From Blasia pusilla (Eukaryota; Marchantiophyta; Marchantiopsida; Blasiales), in NCBI GenBank assembly GCA_050084515.1, contig CM114273.1, positions 7,254,001 to 7,318,000 on the forward strand: a stretch of 64,000 bases of DNA, given 5' to 3'. Positions 33,451-44,660 of the stretch are shown here, piece by piece. The notes under the pieces are model-generated. The model was not told the origin of the DNA, did no database searches, and was given only the letters and a program-made list of their open reading frames with translations. Both the position numbers and the translations under genes were made by a program. Each line of letters starts with the position of its first letter. The stretch's first letter is position 1.

Positions 33451-34837
33451 ATCAATTTTACCGTCAATGTTTGGAAGATGATATGGCGCACAGTTACGCA
33501 TATGATCCTTCCAAACCCTACCATCGCGTCCCTCCAATAAGAGAACACAAGATGGCAAAATCTCACGCACTAGCAAGATGGTACACCCTGCAGTCACATC
33601 CAACGTCGTATGTGCTGTCTACTGCAAGTAGATATAGTCTCCCTGATGAAACTTCCGGATAGTAGGTCGATAACCACCTCTCCGAATAGTCGCATACCTC
33701 AGTGTATCCCGATGCTGCACAATTTCCAAGTTCTTAAATGCCATGGGTATCACTCTCCGAAACAACTCAGCCCTCTGAGAACATGCTCGCATCCATACAT
33801 CACGATCATCAAGGTTCAACACCTCACCAACATGTCGATGAATGGACGCAAGTAAATCTGGCTCTCGACCATAAAGCAACAAGTATGGTGAGAAAGACGC
33901 TAAGAATGCCTGCCTGCTGAATCTGTATCCCATCGCCAACCACGGTAACTAAAGGTCCCAATCTCCTAGATGACCTCTCTGCAAGCCATACTTGCATAAT
34001 CCTCTCTTCACCGTATGCACAACCCTCTCGGCTAGTCCATCCGCCTCAGGATGATCTCGTGAAGTGGTGCAGTGGTCGATCAATGCATGATCACACAAGG
34101 CCTGAAATTCCTCCGCAAAACTCTATACCCTGGTCTATCAACACCTCAGCTGGTGCACCATAATGACTCAACACTCGATTTAGGAAGGCATACGCTACTC
34201 CCTCACTCGCTTTGTCAGCCAATGCAACTAACTCTACCCACTTTGAGAAGTGCTCGACCATCACCAACACATAATGACTATAGCGCTTCGTCAAAGGCAA
34301 AGGTCCTACAAAATCCAAAATCCCTCTACAACCTAAATCCATGATCGGAAGTGGATACAGCTGTGGAGTTCGGACTCGATCAAACATGATGCATCTGACA
34401 ACAAACTGCTGAACATCAGTCTGCATGACTCACCACCAATATTGTATCTGGAGCAAGGTGTACGTCCGATTCACTCCAAAATGACCCAACTCCTTGTGGG
34501 CATGACGCACCAAACGTGCTCTCTACAAAGGATGTGGCACTACACGCACTCTACCATCCTCCCAAACTCGCACCACATGTGTCCCCTCCCACCGGAACCG
34601 TCTGGCTTGCTTTAGGATCCGATCCCGCTCTCTAGCACCCACTGTGCTCGCGATGTTGCCAGTACGCAGATACTTCAAGACCAATCCATCGTCATGAATG
34701 TCTCGGCCACTTGTCGTCTGCTCACTGGCCTCTGGATCTAAGGACTCTCCATTAGACCTCGCCATCGAAGTCTCATTAATTTTGCTCTCTATTGCCAACA
34801 AGCCCAAATAGGCTGACGCATGCCATCCTGGCACCAA
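33451..34837 (-). pseudogene. Gypsy integrase remnant (family 2)
   Basis: 34523-34837 is the linker before integrase (LRTGNIASTVGARERDRILKQARRF). The H2C2 region follows near 34440-34520 (HAHKELGHFGVNR-like). The core at 34091-34426 contains DFVGPLPLTKRYSHYVLVMVEHFSKW and SHYGAPAEVLIDQGIEF: the first catalytic Asp is intact in DFVG, and the second lies in the DQG block, where the usual DxGxxF has lost a little. 33619-33939 continues with FLASFSPYLLLYGREP and GDYIYLQ. After one stop the same frame runs on into the PHD finger. Confidence 0.85.
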
Positions 34838-34905
34838 CTCCTCATAACTGTCACCATGCCAACGAGCTCCAGTCGCATCTCGCTGAATCGGGCATTAGTT
34901 ACGGC

Positions 34906-35393
34906 TCAAACCATCTGCATCTTGGTCCCAGGTCTATGCACCACTTGGAAGTCATACTCATGCAACAAAAAATCCCACCTCACAAGCCTCCCTAAAAGCT
35001 TGTCGGACTCCATCAACCACTTAAGTGGCTGATGATTAGTAATGATGGTAAAGGGGTTTCCGAATAAATAATACTTGAAATGTGCAATAGTCCACACCAC
35101 AGCCAAACACTCACCCTCATACGAGCTATACTTTGCCTCTATAGCGTTGTTCGAGCAACTAGCATAAGCCATCACAAACTCGCTACCATCATCGTCATGT
35201 TGGGTGAGCACGCTCCAAGCCCCAACAAGCTCCAATCGTTATGCAATTGGAAAGGACGCCTGTTGATTGGTCTCCTCAATATAGGTGTGGACGTCAATCT
35301 ATCCTTGAGCAGCTGAAATTCTCTCTCCTGCTCATCCCCCCAGTGCCACTCCTGATCCACCTTGGTCAGCAAGGTTAGCGGCTTCGCAATCAA
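34906..35393 (-). pseudogene. Gypsy RNase H remnant (family 2)
   Basis: Two overlapping frames. The first (35172-35393) has WHWGDEQEREFQLLKDRL and FQLHNDWSLLGLGA. The second (34906-35235) has YSSYEGECLAVVWTIAHFKYYL with the catalytic Glu, ITNHQPLKWLM, where the usual TDHQPL Asp is Asn, and RWDFLLHEYDFQVVHRPGTKMQ. The Asp-to-Asn change needs only one G-to-A transition. Confidence 0.88.
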
Positions 35394-35633
35394 ATTGAAA
35401 CCCTTGATGTACCGTCAATAGAAGTTTGCCAATCCCATGAATGTACAAAGTCGACTCACATCTATAGGGCAAGGAATGCATGAAATAGCCTCTATCTTTG
35501 TCTGCTGCACACCAAGGCCCCCTAGGTATATTGTATGATCCAAGTACTCAATATGGTCGTAGAAGAACTTGCACTTGCCTGGATGTAGCTTCAGCCCATG
35601 TAACTAGAATCGTCGAAACACCTCCTCTAGATG

Positions 35634-36214
35634 TCACTCATGCTCCTTAACCGTGGTGCTAAAGACTATGATGTCATCAATATAACACCTAGCAAATTCT
35701 AGACCTACCAAGATCCTATCCATGACCCTCTGAAACTTAGCCGAGGCATTTTTTAACCCGAATGGTAAGAACCGCCACCGGTACAAACAATCCTTCCCGT
35801 GAGGATCGATGCGCCAAAATGCCGTCTTTTTCATGTCCTCCAATTTGATAGGCAGCCGATGGTATCCGGCTCGCAAATCCAATGAATTGAAGTCCTTTGC
35901 ATGCCCAATCGCATCAAAGATCTCCTCAGGGGCGGCATGGCATATCTATCAGACTTCGTTTGCTGATTGATAGGTCGGTAATCTCCACACATCCACCAAT
36001 CCATCCAGTTGCCATGCACATCCTTCTTGGCAGGCATGACAGAAACAGATGCACACTCTCCATGCGACATGTCCACTAGTCCTACTCCAACCAAGTCTTG
36101 GCTCCTACTCTGAATGAGAGCACTCTCCATCTCACTGTACCTGTAGGGTTGTTGGAAGATTGGCATGTCACTCGACAACTCAATGCAGATCCTTGGACCC
36201 TTCAGCTTACCCAA
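35634..36214 (-). pseudogene. Gypsy reverse transcriptase remnant (family 2)
   Basis: 35831-36214 holds the N-terminal blocks (PYRYSEMESALIQSR, VSVMPAKKDVHGNW, MCGDYRPINQQTKSDRYAMP). After a frameshift, 35634-35882 holds MDLRAGYHRLPI, FLPFGLKNASAKFQRVMDRIL and the intact catalytic box CYIDDIIVFS. One frameshift separates the halves; the active-site residues are otherwise present. Confidence 0.9.
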
Positions 36215-36555
36215 ATCCTACATGCTAAATGCAGAACAACTCATATAACTCCTCAGGAACTGTTGTATCCGACGCCGCTCTCCTCTTGTCAACTTAGGGC
36301 TCATGTTTGGCTCCCAAGTCTCCATCGTGACTACGGTAGGACTCTCCGGCGCGGGTGTAGGTGGTTGCTCATAGCAACCCCGTCTCGGACAAGAGAACTT
36401 GACTGCTCTCTTGCAGCCAACTGCAAAATATGATCTCCATGTGCAGTACTCGAAACCACGCTTGATGCTGTGGATACCATCTCTTGGTGTACCTGCAAAA
36501 CATCCCAAGAATTCCAAGGGTGTCTTTCCCGATCATCCCTTGTGTGTTGATCTCC
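36215..36555 (-). pseudogene. Linker between DNA methyltransferase and reverse transcriptase
   Basis: Short frames (36218-36517, 36369-36584) without a known domain. The position corresponds to the spacer that precedes RT in gypsy polyproteins. Confidence 0.5.
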
Positions 36556-37723
36556 TCATGTCTTGCCCCCAACCACTGCCTCAACCGTCTCGGTAGGCAT
36601 GGGGCTCACCAATGCAAAAGTTGTGATCTGTCGCATCCTCAAACGACGCTGCTCAGCTACTCCTAAGCTGAAAATCCATGTCAAGCAGTTCAAGACATGA
36701 GGTCGTGATGCCTCTGATAGTGACGACACTGCCGTCACTCCTGTGGGGAATCCCATCGCTCGCTCTCGCTCATCGGCGTTGTGCTCCACCAACCTCTGTA
36801 CATGGTCATCCCAAACCAAACAAGGTCTGACTTTCTTTAATGCATAGGAAGCGGAAAAACTCACAAATGTGGGAAAGGGTGCCAGTGACATGCCAATCCT
36901 CTTGACCATAATCAACGACGGTCGATTATCGTGCCTCACTGCTTGTGATTGACGGCCCGGATCCAATATGGAATCCACCAACAAATGGGAGGGGGCGCTC
37001 CACTCGTGCATATGCCCTCTGCAACACCTCGTGTGGTATCAGGTTGGTCCACCAAAGATACGGGCGGGGTGCTCTAGAACCTACACTCGCCACATCTAAC
37101 AACACTGCCAGGCTGATCCATGCGCGCATGTGATGTGCACTCGTCACCACGCAGGACCTCGAATCGCCCAAAATTGGCACATTCTTCAGAATGTATATTG
37201 GAGAACGAGACTGATATTCCTATAAATATCGCAAGATCCCCATCATCTCCCAAAACAACCTGGACCGTGAGTCAGCTAATCCGCTACCCCGTCTAGCACT
37301 CGACTAGCCCTGACACGGCCAACCAACAATGACCAAGTCTATGGTCCCTACCCGCTCCAAGTCCTGCGCCCCCAACAATGAAATATCCCTCGGTAAGGAA
37401 CTATGGTATCCTTGGACAGCGGACGCAGAAAACGAATCAGGAAAACGGAGGCGTAACTATACCATATGGTGAAGTGAAGCGCTCCTTGCAACATCATCAA
37501 TCTCCACATATAGGTACTGGTGCACGCGCACTCGTGCCTGCAAAATAACAACTAAACCAGTATTGATCCCTCCAAAGAGATCCAGCACGCGAATACGCTT
37601 CTCTGGGATATACCACACAATCGGGGTGCTGTCCAAAGGGGCCATAGTAGCACTCTTGGGTACCTTGGGTTCCTCTGACTCGTCACGCTCAGGTGCAAAC
37701 ATCTCGCTCCACGTGTTCTGCAC
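36556..37723 (-). pseudogene. C5 cytosine DNA methyltransferase embedded in a gypsy polyprotein
   Basis: In one minus-strand frame from 37723: motif I RVLDLFGGINTGLVV (AdoMet binding) and YLYVEIDDVARS; motif IV DLVIVGWPCQG at 37307-37336 with the catalytic Cys in the PCQ core; DSRSRLFWEMMGIL; motif VI as YILKNVP, where the conserved ENV Glu is Lys; and motif VIII SRAPRPYLWWTN near 37050-37090. One frameshift later, 36556-37011 has LVDSILDPGRQSQ and the motif IX/X-side ADERERAMGFPTGVT. Three in-frame TAG stops (37457-37459, 37304-37306, 37220-37222) break it. The enzyme family transfers methyl groups to cytosine in DNA. The Arg-rich motif VIII and motif order suggest DNMT3/DRM-like or bacterial-like relatives; I cannot place it further without a tree. 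Confidence 0.88.
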
Positions 37724-38672
37724 ATGCTCAGTGGCTAATCGTCAAAGCTTCTCAATTGAGCCCCAAAGCGGCACCTCTCCTCTATGGACTGATGGGGCGA
37801 CCATGACACTCCTCTCCATAGAAATGTCAGGAACGAGAGTATCTTGTGCATAGACATGTCCCTCAGTCAAATCACTAAGCCAAGTGATGGCGCTGCTAAA
37901 TGCTGCTAAGGTTGCCATCTCTCCTGGTCGGTGCTCGATCATTGTACTTGTGAATTGAACGGGTAATGAGCTAAGGCGCCCATCACCTGACTGCCCAACA
38001 AGTCTGTAGGACGTTGACTCCTCTCCATCAAGTACAACATTGCTCCACGACTACGGCGATAGGTCTTTGCATTAGTCACTATCACCTTGGCTCGCACCAC
38101 GGACTCATATGTAGGATGTCCTGAGCGAATCCTCACCACGACCTCATGTCGGGTGATATACTCTGTGGTACTGGCTCCACCCAAGGATGTCTATATCCAG
38201 AATGGACAATGCTCCACATCGGCCCTCGTCAAGCCCAAACCTCTGAATGCCGCTTTCCCCAACATCAGGGGTTGCGTTGCGGACTAAAAGGTCTACCTTC
38301 TGGACTCACCAAATGGAAGACCTCGCCCCAGTTATCCAACAAAACAACACCAGGAGAAGCCATGGCACGCTTTATCACCCGTCTAGCGGACATCTCCGCC
38401 ATCCTAGCACCCCCGTCCTGCCATGAATCTGACATGGACGGCCGGAGCATTAACACCAAGGGAAGGTACATCACCTCCTCTGCAATCACCTCTGAACGTG
38501 ATGCAAGAAATCCAACTCCATGCTTACATAGCGTAGTGGCCAGTCGAAAAACCTCAGCGGGCGTACCTCCCAACGTCATAACATCGGAAGCAAAAAAATA
38601 AAGGAGCATGGTACACAACAGTGGACGCCCCCAACAACGTGTTGGACACATGCTCCTCCTAAGCATCAGCAA
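37724..38672 (-). pseudogene. Protease region and PR-DNMT linker of family 2 gypsy
   Basis: Frames 38265-38672, 37939-38184 and 37742-37942 lie between gag and the methyltransferase. 38265-38330 includes VVLLDNWGEVFHLVSPEG, which could be a degraded retropepsin-like D-T/S-G block (LLDNWGEV). 37939-38184 contains HEVVVRIRSGHPTYESVVRAKVIVTNAKTY, the second half of a retropepsin-like fold (strand and flap positions). The assignment rests largely on position. Confidence 0.5.
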
Positions 38673-39187
38673 TAGGAGTCATCGCACTCGCTTCTCCCAT
38701 CGCCCTCTGTGCGTGCACACCAACAACATTACCAATTCTCTGAGAACTCTGATCAGGACCCATCGATGGGGTCCTCATTGCCTCGGACAACGTGAAGCAC
38801 TAAGGAAGCCTGGTTTATTTCTTGGCTCCCCCTTGCTATGAATCCAGCTCTACAGCCGCTCTATGCGTAACAACTACGATGGACTCCATCTAGGCAACCC
38901 CGCACATCCAACCAAGATCCTCCATTTCTCTCGTGGCTCCATAAGATGTCGATGCCATGGATCCGGCATCAGGTGACCTCAATGCCATAGCGGCAATCTA
39001 CTCCTGTAGCCATTGTATCTGAGCAGCCATCCTAGCCTCAAGCCCGGCGTCTCCCTCAACGCGTTTAGGTGTTGGGACTCTACCTCCTCCCATGGGCAAC
39101 TCCACCACCCCCTTGGGAAAATCCAACCCCTTGTCCCCCAATGAGACCACTTGGTGCACGACCTCTAGGCCCACTCGGGCCGGCAAC
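38673..39187 (-). other. Gag-protease spacer, no clear domain
   Basis: No motif recognised on either strand. It lies inside the element and is presumed to be decayed polyprotein. Confidence 0.4.
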
Positions 39188-40274
39188 TCACTTTAGTGCC
39201 CTCTCTGGCCCTCGGTCCGGACGTAACTCAAGGTGCAAGCTGAAACACCTCGCGTGTGTGTGATTGTACCTCTGACAATAGTCACACTGATAACCTTCTG
39301 GTGTAGCACCATCTCCTCCTCCATGCTGAGGCACGCGTCCATGACCCTCACAAGTGCAATCGCGCTGATGATTGGCTCCACCATATGACCAACAAGTAAT
39401 CGTAGGCGGTTGCTGCTGAGCTGCATATGAAGGCACAGGTCTCTGTGGCACGGCCTCCCTATATCCTCCCTGAGTTCGTGGTGCCACAGACCTATCTCAG
39501 AATCCAGGTTATTGCACTGGTGGTGCAGGAAATCCTGACTGTTCTCGCCCAAAACCCATGGTGGCTACGGTCTCCTCCACCATATTGCGCTCAATGTTCT
39601 CGGCGGTCCTAAAAACATCTCTCAACGTAGGGGAAGTGTTCATAAGAAGCGCCACCTCCCACACCCATGTCCGTAGGGTCCGGTCCAACATCGCGTACCA
39701 TGACTGGATAGCCTAAACCTTTGTTACCCCTTGAGTGACGTTAATCAACCGGCGCAACCGGGTCTAGGCCTCACGGAAACTCTCACCCGGGCGCCTCTAG
39801 AAGTCGTGGATGCTCCGCAACTTCTCCGTCCGTACCTCGTGGTAGCTCAACCACGGGGTTGAACCTAGGACAAACTTGACTAGACGATGCAGTTGCTCCA
39901 GTGAGAGTCACCCCTCCTACAACATCAATGGTAGAGGAACCCTCTCCTGACTCCTCCTCCTCATTTGGAAACAACTCAGTCCATGTCACATAGTGTGGGT
40001 CATAGTAGAGTCTCCACGCCTCAATCTCATGGGCATATCTCTGCGAGAACTCATGGTAATCCTCCATGGATGCCCCCTCTAAATATTGGAACATACCGTT
40101 CCATGCTGTAAATGAGTTGAAATCTCTAGAGTTCCTAGCCCGCTGTGAGTCACACCAACTTCTAAACTCCGCGATGAAGTCGTGTAGCTCTATAGTGCCT
40201 CTAGCACCCAAAAACCTACGCGGTCCTCTACCTCGGTCATCCATATCGTACGCCCAAGTGGTAGGACCACTCAA
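39188..40274 (-). pseudogene. Gag of family 2 gypsy with zinc knuckles
   Basis: 39783-40274 begins MSGPTTWAYDMDDRGRGP and includes a FIAEFRSWCDSQRARNSRDFNSF segment typical of a gag capsid region. 39509-39691 is a further capsid piece. 39188-39487 has a perfect CCHC zinc knuckle, CDYCQRYNHTHARC, and upstream a degraded one, CWSYGGANHQRDC, in which Tyr replaces the second Cys. Frames are split by indels. Confidence 0.75.
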
Positions 40275-40736
40275 CGTGTGCGGTGGATCACTAACACACT
40301 TCTCTACACTCTCTCCCTCGTCTAAAGACGACAGAGAAGGAGATTGAGGTCATCTATGTCCCCTAACCCATACATCAATGATGCTCTCAGCATCAACACG
40401 AAACCCAATATCCCAAAGAACTGCCAAATACCCGGAAATCCCTAACACGTGTAGGGCAAAAGACCAGAATGGGTAACCTGAAAATAGTTGTCAATGTCAG
40501 GCCTCATCAACTGAAAAACCTCAACCCCAACTCGGTCGTGACGACAACTCCTCCAAGCAGCAAGTCGTACTCCTCTAGTATTGAAAATACTCAAATCTCC
40601 TTGATGTGCGGTGCGGGTCCAGTGGTATAGTGCGGCACTCGCGGCATGGAAACAAACAGCATGGCACTGGGTAATAGGTACGGCGCTTAGCGACATACCC
40701 TACTCAACAACAATACACGCTATGTTCTCCAATGAT

Positions 40737-42513
40737 GGTGCGGCTCGACGATCGAGATGGTGCGGTGCAGCCAAAAGCGCCACAGCGCGGCAATCGGCGG
40801 TGCGTTGCGGCTACGGGCGTCACGGCATGGTTCTCGATCGTCCTTGAGCGGCTACAAATCACGGCGTAACAAAGCGGATGGAACACTACGACCCCATCAA
40901 TCCAAAAATACAAATGGCCGGCCGCAAACACAAGCAGCCTCGGCGGTCTGGGACAGAGATTCAAACGCCCGGCTCTACAGGCGGCAGTAACGTAGGGTCA
41001 AACGGAGCAGCGCACAGCTGCATGACGGCTTAGTATTTTTTCAGCACTAGGTCCGACAACCAGGTAGTGGCCCTGAAGCATCGACGGACCACACAACATA
41101 CAACGGCGGTAGCAAGTGCACAGTCGGTTTGCGCGTCTCCGGGACAATCCGCTAGGACGTGGTAGGACAGACATTTTTCCCTGCCACATTTTACTTTTTT
41201 TATATATATAGATATCTTTTTAATTATAATAACCCCCCGGGAAAATTAGATCTCCACTATCTTTCCTTACTTGATAGCCCCCCTCCTAACAGGTCTAAAA
41301 ATTGAATGCCTTATCACAAATCCCTCCTAAGATTGAGGGTCAACACCCCCCAAAAATGGGATCTACTCACCCTACCTCCAAATAGCTGAATTCACTTGTC
41401 ATATCCACCAAGTAAACTGAGTTTTTTCCTCAAGAAAGAATTTCTAACCAAAAATTTCGAAATTTCACTCACACCTTGGAACGGTTGCTATGGCAGCCCA
41501 ACAAAAATGATCATAACTCCATACTCTAATCTCCAAAATGTGCACCGTTTCTTCATAGCATACACCACTTCCGATCTACGACCTCATCAAAGTGGTTTCT
41601 CCATTTGATTTTCCACCAAAAACTGACGGGAGCTGTTGTACAACCCAACGTTTCTTTCTCCTACGCAAAATTTGGCAGCGCTTCCACGCCGATTTCTCCC
41701 AATGAAAATGTAAAACTTGTTAGAATAAAAATCAGCAAGCTACATGGTGCTCCTCAGAGCACCAACATAGGGCAACCCGCCCCCATACTCAATCCCTATA
41801 AAAAATTGGGCAGCACTTCCGCGCACCACTCTTCCACACAAAAAAATTGGCAAAGGAAACATCAAAAGTAAGCGGCTCTTGCCCTAGTCTCCTATGAACC
41901 GTTGAATGGAGAATACGATCCCCAACGTGAAAAACCAGCGAGTGACCAGCAAGTTCCCCCATGAAGCTCTCTTACTCACTCATTCTTCTTTGTAAACCAA
42001 GTAGATCCAATCTCTCTCAACATCATAGCTCTCAAATGTGTGCACTCTTACATGTCCCTCTCAATGTCAAACCAAATCCACTCTCCTTATGAGAGGCTTG
42101 GGTTACACTCACAAGGCAAGCAAGACCATAGCTCCGCCGCCTCATGCCAAGAGGTTCAATAAAGAGAGAATGAGCTCTCAAGCTCTCTCTCTCTTGGAGG
42201 TATACCCCCTTCCCTCTCCCAAGCTCTCTCCTCGATAACCTATGCTTGCACGTCATCTCCTTGGCTCTTGACCTCATGTAGCGGGTCAAGGGATACTTCC
42301 CAAAGTGGAAAGTCAACTCTACCAAACATGGAAATATACCCAAAATAGTATGTTTCTTGATATGGCTCCAAATGAGCCGAAATGAAGGGGAAACCTGCTC
42401 TCTCAGGTTTACCAAGACCTCAACAAGTCATCCTCGACCTCTTGAGCCTGTCCTCCTCTACTTGCAAAGGCGCTCTACCAGATCTTTCCAATCTATCCTA
42501 AAAAGTTGTAACA
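40737..42513 (-). repeat. R2 LTR plus leader, 5' side of the DNMT/PHD gypsy element
   Basis: This matches 58785-60266 in the same orientation over most of its length. Shared parts are the GC-rich CGATCGAGA-GGTGCGGTGC block at 40750, AAACTGACGGG at 41620 and the LTR part near 42000-42513. Only the right-hand 515 bp also occurs at 32437-32966, so that part is taken as the LTR and the rest as 5' leader. The segment 41046-41400 has no counterpart in the 59 kb copy and may include an insertion. Confidence 0.7.
41046..41212 (-). mobile_element. Candidate Helitron inserted in the R2 leader
   Basis: On the minus strand the 5' end A|TCTATATATATAAAAAAAG fits the ends of the other Helitrons here, and a CCTAG|T lies at 41046. 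The interval has no match in the 59 kb copy. The 3' hairpin is not convincing, so the call is weak. Confidence 0.25.
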
Positions 42514-42689
42514 CACTAAATCCCTTGATATGTTGTTGATAGACTTTTCCGAGTTCCAAAAAATGATCGGACTCAACTTACATATGAATAACATAAAATG
42601 CATGCAACATCTCTACCTTTCTATATAAACATATTACCAACCTAGGTAAATAGTATGATTCAAATTCTCCATTTGATCTTGGATGTCAT

Positions 42690-42915
42690 GCATATACACA
42701 TTGCAATGCATCGAACACTATTGTCATTCATCAAGCACACACAAACATTGGACTAACTCAATCATCCATCAAACACAACCAAGTCATTACAAAAATGTCT
42801 CCAATAAAATAGATGAAAAATCTCACACACACAAATAGCTCCATCATAACTACTAAAGATGATAATTTCATCTACATAACATCGCATATACTCCAAACTA
42901 GCAAGAACCCTATTC
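42690..42915 (-). pseudogene. Fragment of a further minus-strand gypsy copy
   Basis: Minus-strand translation at 42840-42915 gives NRVLASLEYMRCYVDEIIIFSSYDG, the catalytic box region of gypsy reverse transcriptase (compare DGILASLEYVLCYI at 19 kb), with YVDE in place of YxDD. The adjacent 42690-42800 resembles the family 2 tail repeat. Confidence 0.6.
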
Positions 42916-44224
42916 ATGGGTCACAGGTCAAGGTCGAAGGTTCATATCCATAATTAATCCACTTAGACATGGCTTGGTGTCCACACCCTGAAGCCAACCT
43001 CTTGATCCATCCTATGTCCTTGGTTCACCCCACGGTTCGGGTACCAAAATCTCTTGAGATCCTCAGCCTTGGCAAGCAGGCAAGGGGCCTTTATATACCA
43101 AACCCTCCCTACCTTTTGAGAAAGTCCTATTGGACCGCTCCTTATGGCCCTAAACCCAACTATCATTTTGATAGCTTAGGAATGGTTTCTCAATCTTTGC
43201 TCATGTATTTGTTTAGATCTTCAGTACGTCAAAATCATCTTCTCATAAGCTTTGTAACGCCACCTTATTCCTTGTTCATCCCATACGCATCTTGGTTCTA
43301 GTTGTTATGACCTGAAACATGAAGAACCCCTAAACGATTAGTCAAGTTCCAAATCAAGTTGCAATCCCCTTGGCGCCCAACTCTTATGGGACTTGAGCTC
43401 CTCTTAAGTTTTTCTTGATGTTTGATCTTGTTCTACTAGGTCACAACTATCATCACTCAAGACGTCCAACGATGCTCACGTATGGCTTCTATAACTCATG
43501 TCTTATTCGAGAGACCAGGACGCGCTTCCATCCTAGTGTGAGCCCATTAGAGTTCTGATGTTCCGCATTGGCGCACGTTTGGCTACGGGGCTCGCGATAT
43601 TACCGCTTACTAAAAACTAAAAGAAATTGTTCCAAAGTCTCAACATGAGAAAGATGACTATTGGGAGTCATCTCCTCACCTTATATACTCGTGTAAAGAG
43701 CTAAAAGGGAGAATCACTAAGATAACCAAAATTGATCATCAAAATTGATAACCTATCTACCCAAAATAGAAAAATAGGCAATTGGTTGGAAAAAGTTATC
43801 TCTACACAACGATATTAATCTTAACCTCCTCCAACCACTCAATATAAACATGAAGTTGAACCGAGAGTTGAACATCGCAATAGCTCCCTATTTAGTCACC
43901 ACTGTAACTTCAACAATTGACTAACCATGATGTTATAGGTTCAATATATTGGGTCTTTTGACTAGTTCATGGAAAGCCAATAATTTCAATCAATTTTCAT
44001 AGAAAATAATTATTTATGGTCTCTTTGATATTTATGATAAGATATATTAAGGCTATTATTTTCATTGATAATTTATTTTTCCAAAGTTCTCTTGGAAATT
44101 GAATGTTTTATCATCATTCCCCCTTGTCACACTTGATTATGCAAAACTCAAACTTGTATTTGTATGGCAATTGGACGGATAGGCAAATGCATTGAAATTA
44201 CCATCCTATCAAGTGACAAATGAG
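42916..44224. other. Intergenic, no supported gene
   Basis: Small frames only (for example 42969-43301), without recognisable domains. Probably decayed retroelement sequence. Confidence 0.5.
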
Positions 44225-44460
44225 GTCAGATCAGTATGACATGCTTACTCCTAAGGAGAGATTTGAAGCGATTGGGCACATGATGGATCTCCATGCTAGC
44301 TATCATTAGCTAATACTCAACTTCCTACTAAGATGAGGGATAAGAAGAAGAATCTTTTTGGGAGATATATCCATTTTGGAGAGTTTGTTTGTACAAGTGG
44401 AGGTTCTTATCATTTGGGTTGAAGCACGTCCTTCTAAAGTTGTGGCTAGAGACTTGTTCA
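44225..44460 (+). pseudogene. Gypsy reverse transcriptase fragment, plus strand
   Basis: MRSDQYDMLTPKERFEAIGHMMDLHASYH aligns with MRSNRYSMPNLEDIFDLIGLAKIFSMLDLLVGYH of the copy at 19.3 kb, followed by a FVQVEVLIIWVEA-like version of the FLPFGLKNA block after a frameshift. A short family 2 tail-like sequence also occurs on the same strand near 45195-45245. Confidence 0.6.
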
Positions 44461-44660
44461 AGGTCCCTTAGGCAATTGGGACCATCAAGCATATTATCAT
44501 TTTTTTAAAGTTCCTCGACTACCAAGGAAGTCTATACCAAGTCTTGAAAGACTTCTTGTGTTCAGAAGTGAGGGTTTAGGTTGGAACCTCATCCAACTTA
44601 GATTTGTTGAGCTTGAAGGATGGCCCGAGTCTATAACTTAAGAGATGTAAGACTGGTTGA

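Larger units (their letters stand above)
32437..42513 (-). mobile_element. Ty3/gypsy element with a DNA methyltransferase and a PHD finger (family 2)
   Basis: Minus-strand order: R2 LTR and leader (42513 to about 40350), gag with zinc knuckle (40274-39188), protease region (38672-37939), C5 DNA methyltransferase (37640-36560), reverse transcriptase (36214-35634), RNase H (35393-34906), integrase (34837-33619), PHD finger (33450-33256), tail repeat, R2 LTR. All parts lie in canonical order, so it is one element of about 10 kb, not a mosaic. Frameshifts and stops inactivate it, but much less decay is present than in the plus-strand relative at 19-23 kb. Retrotransposon-borne DNMTs have been described in dinoflagellates and charophyte algae; a plant copy fits that theme. 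Confidence 0.85.
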
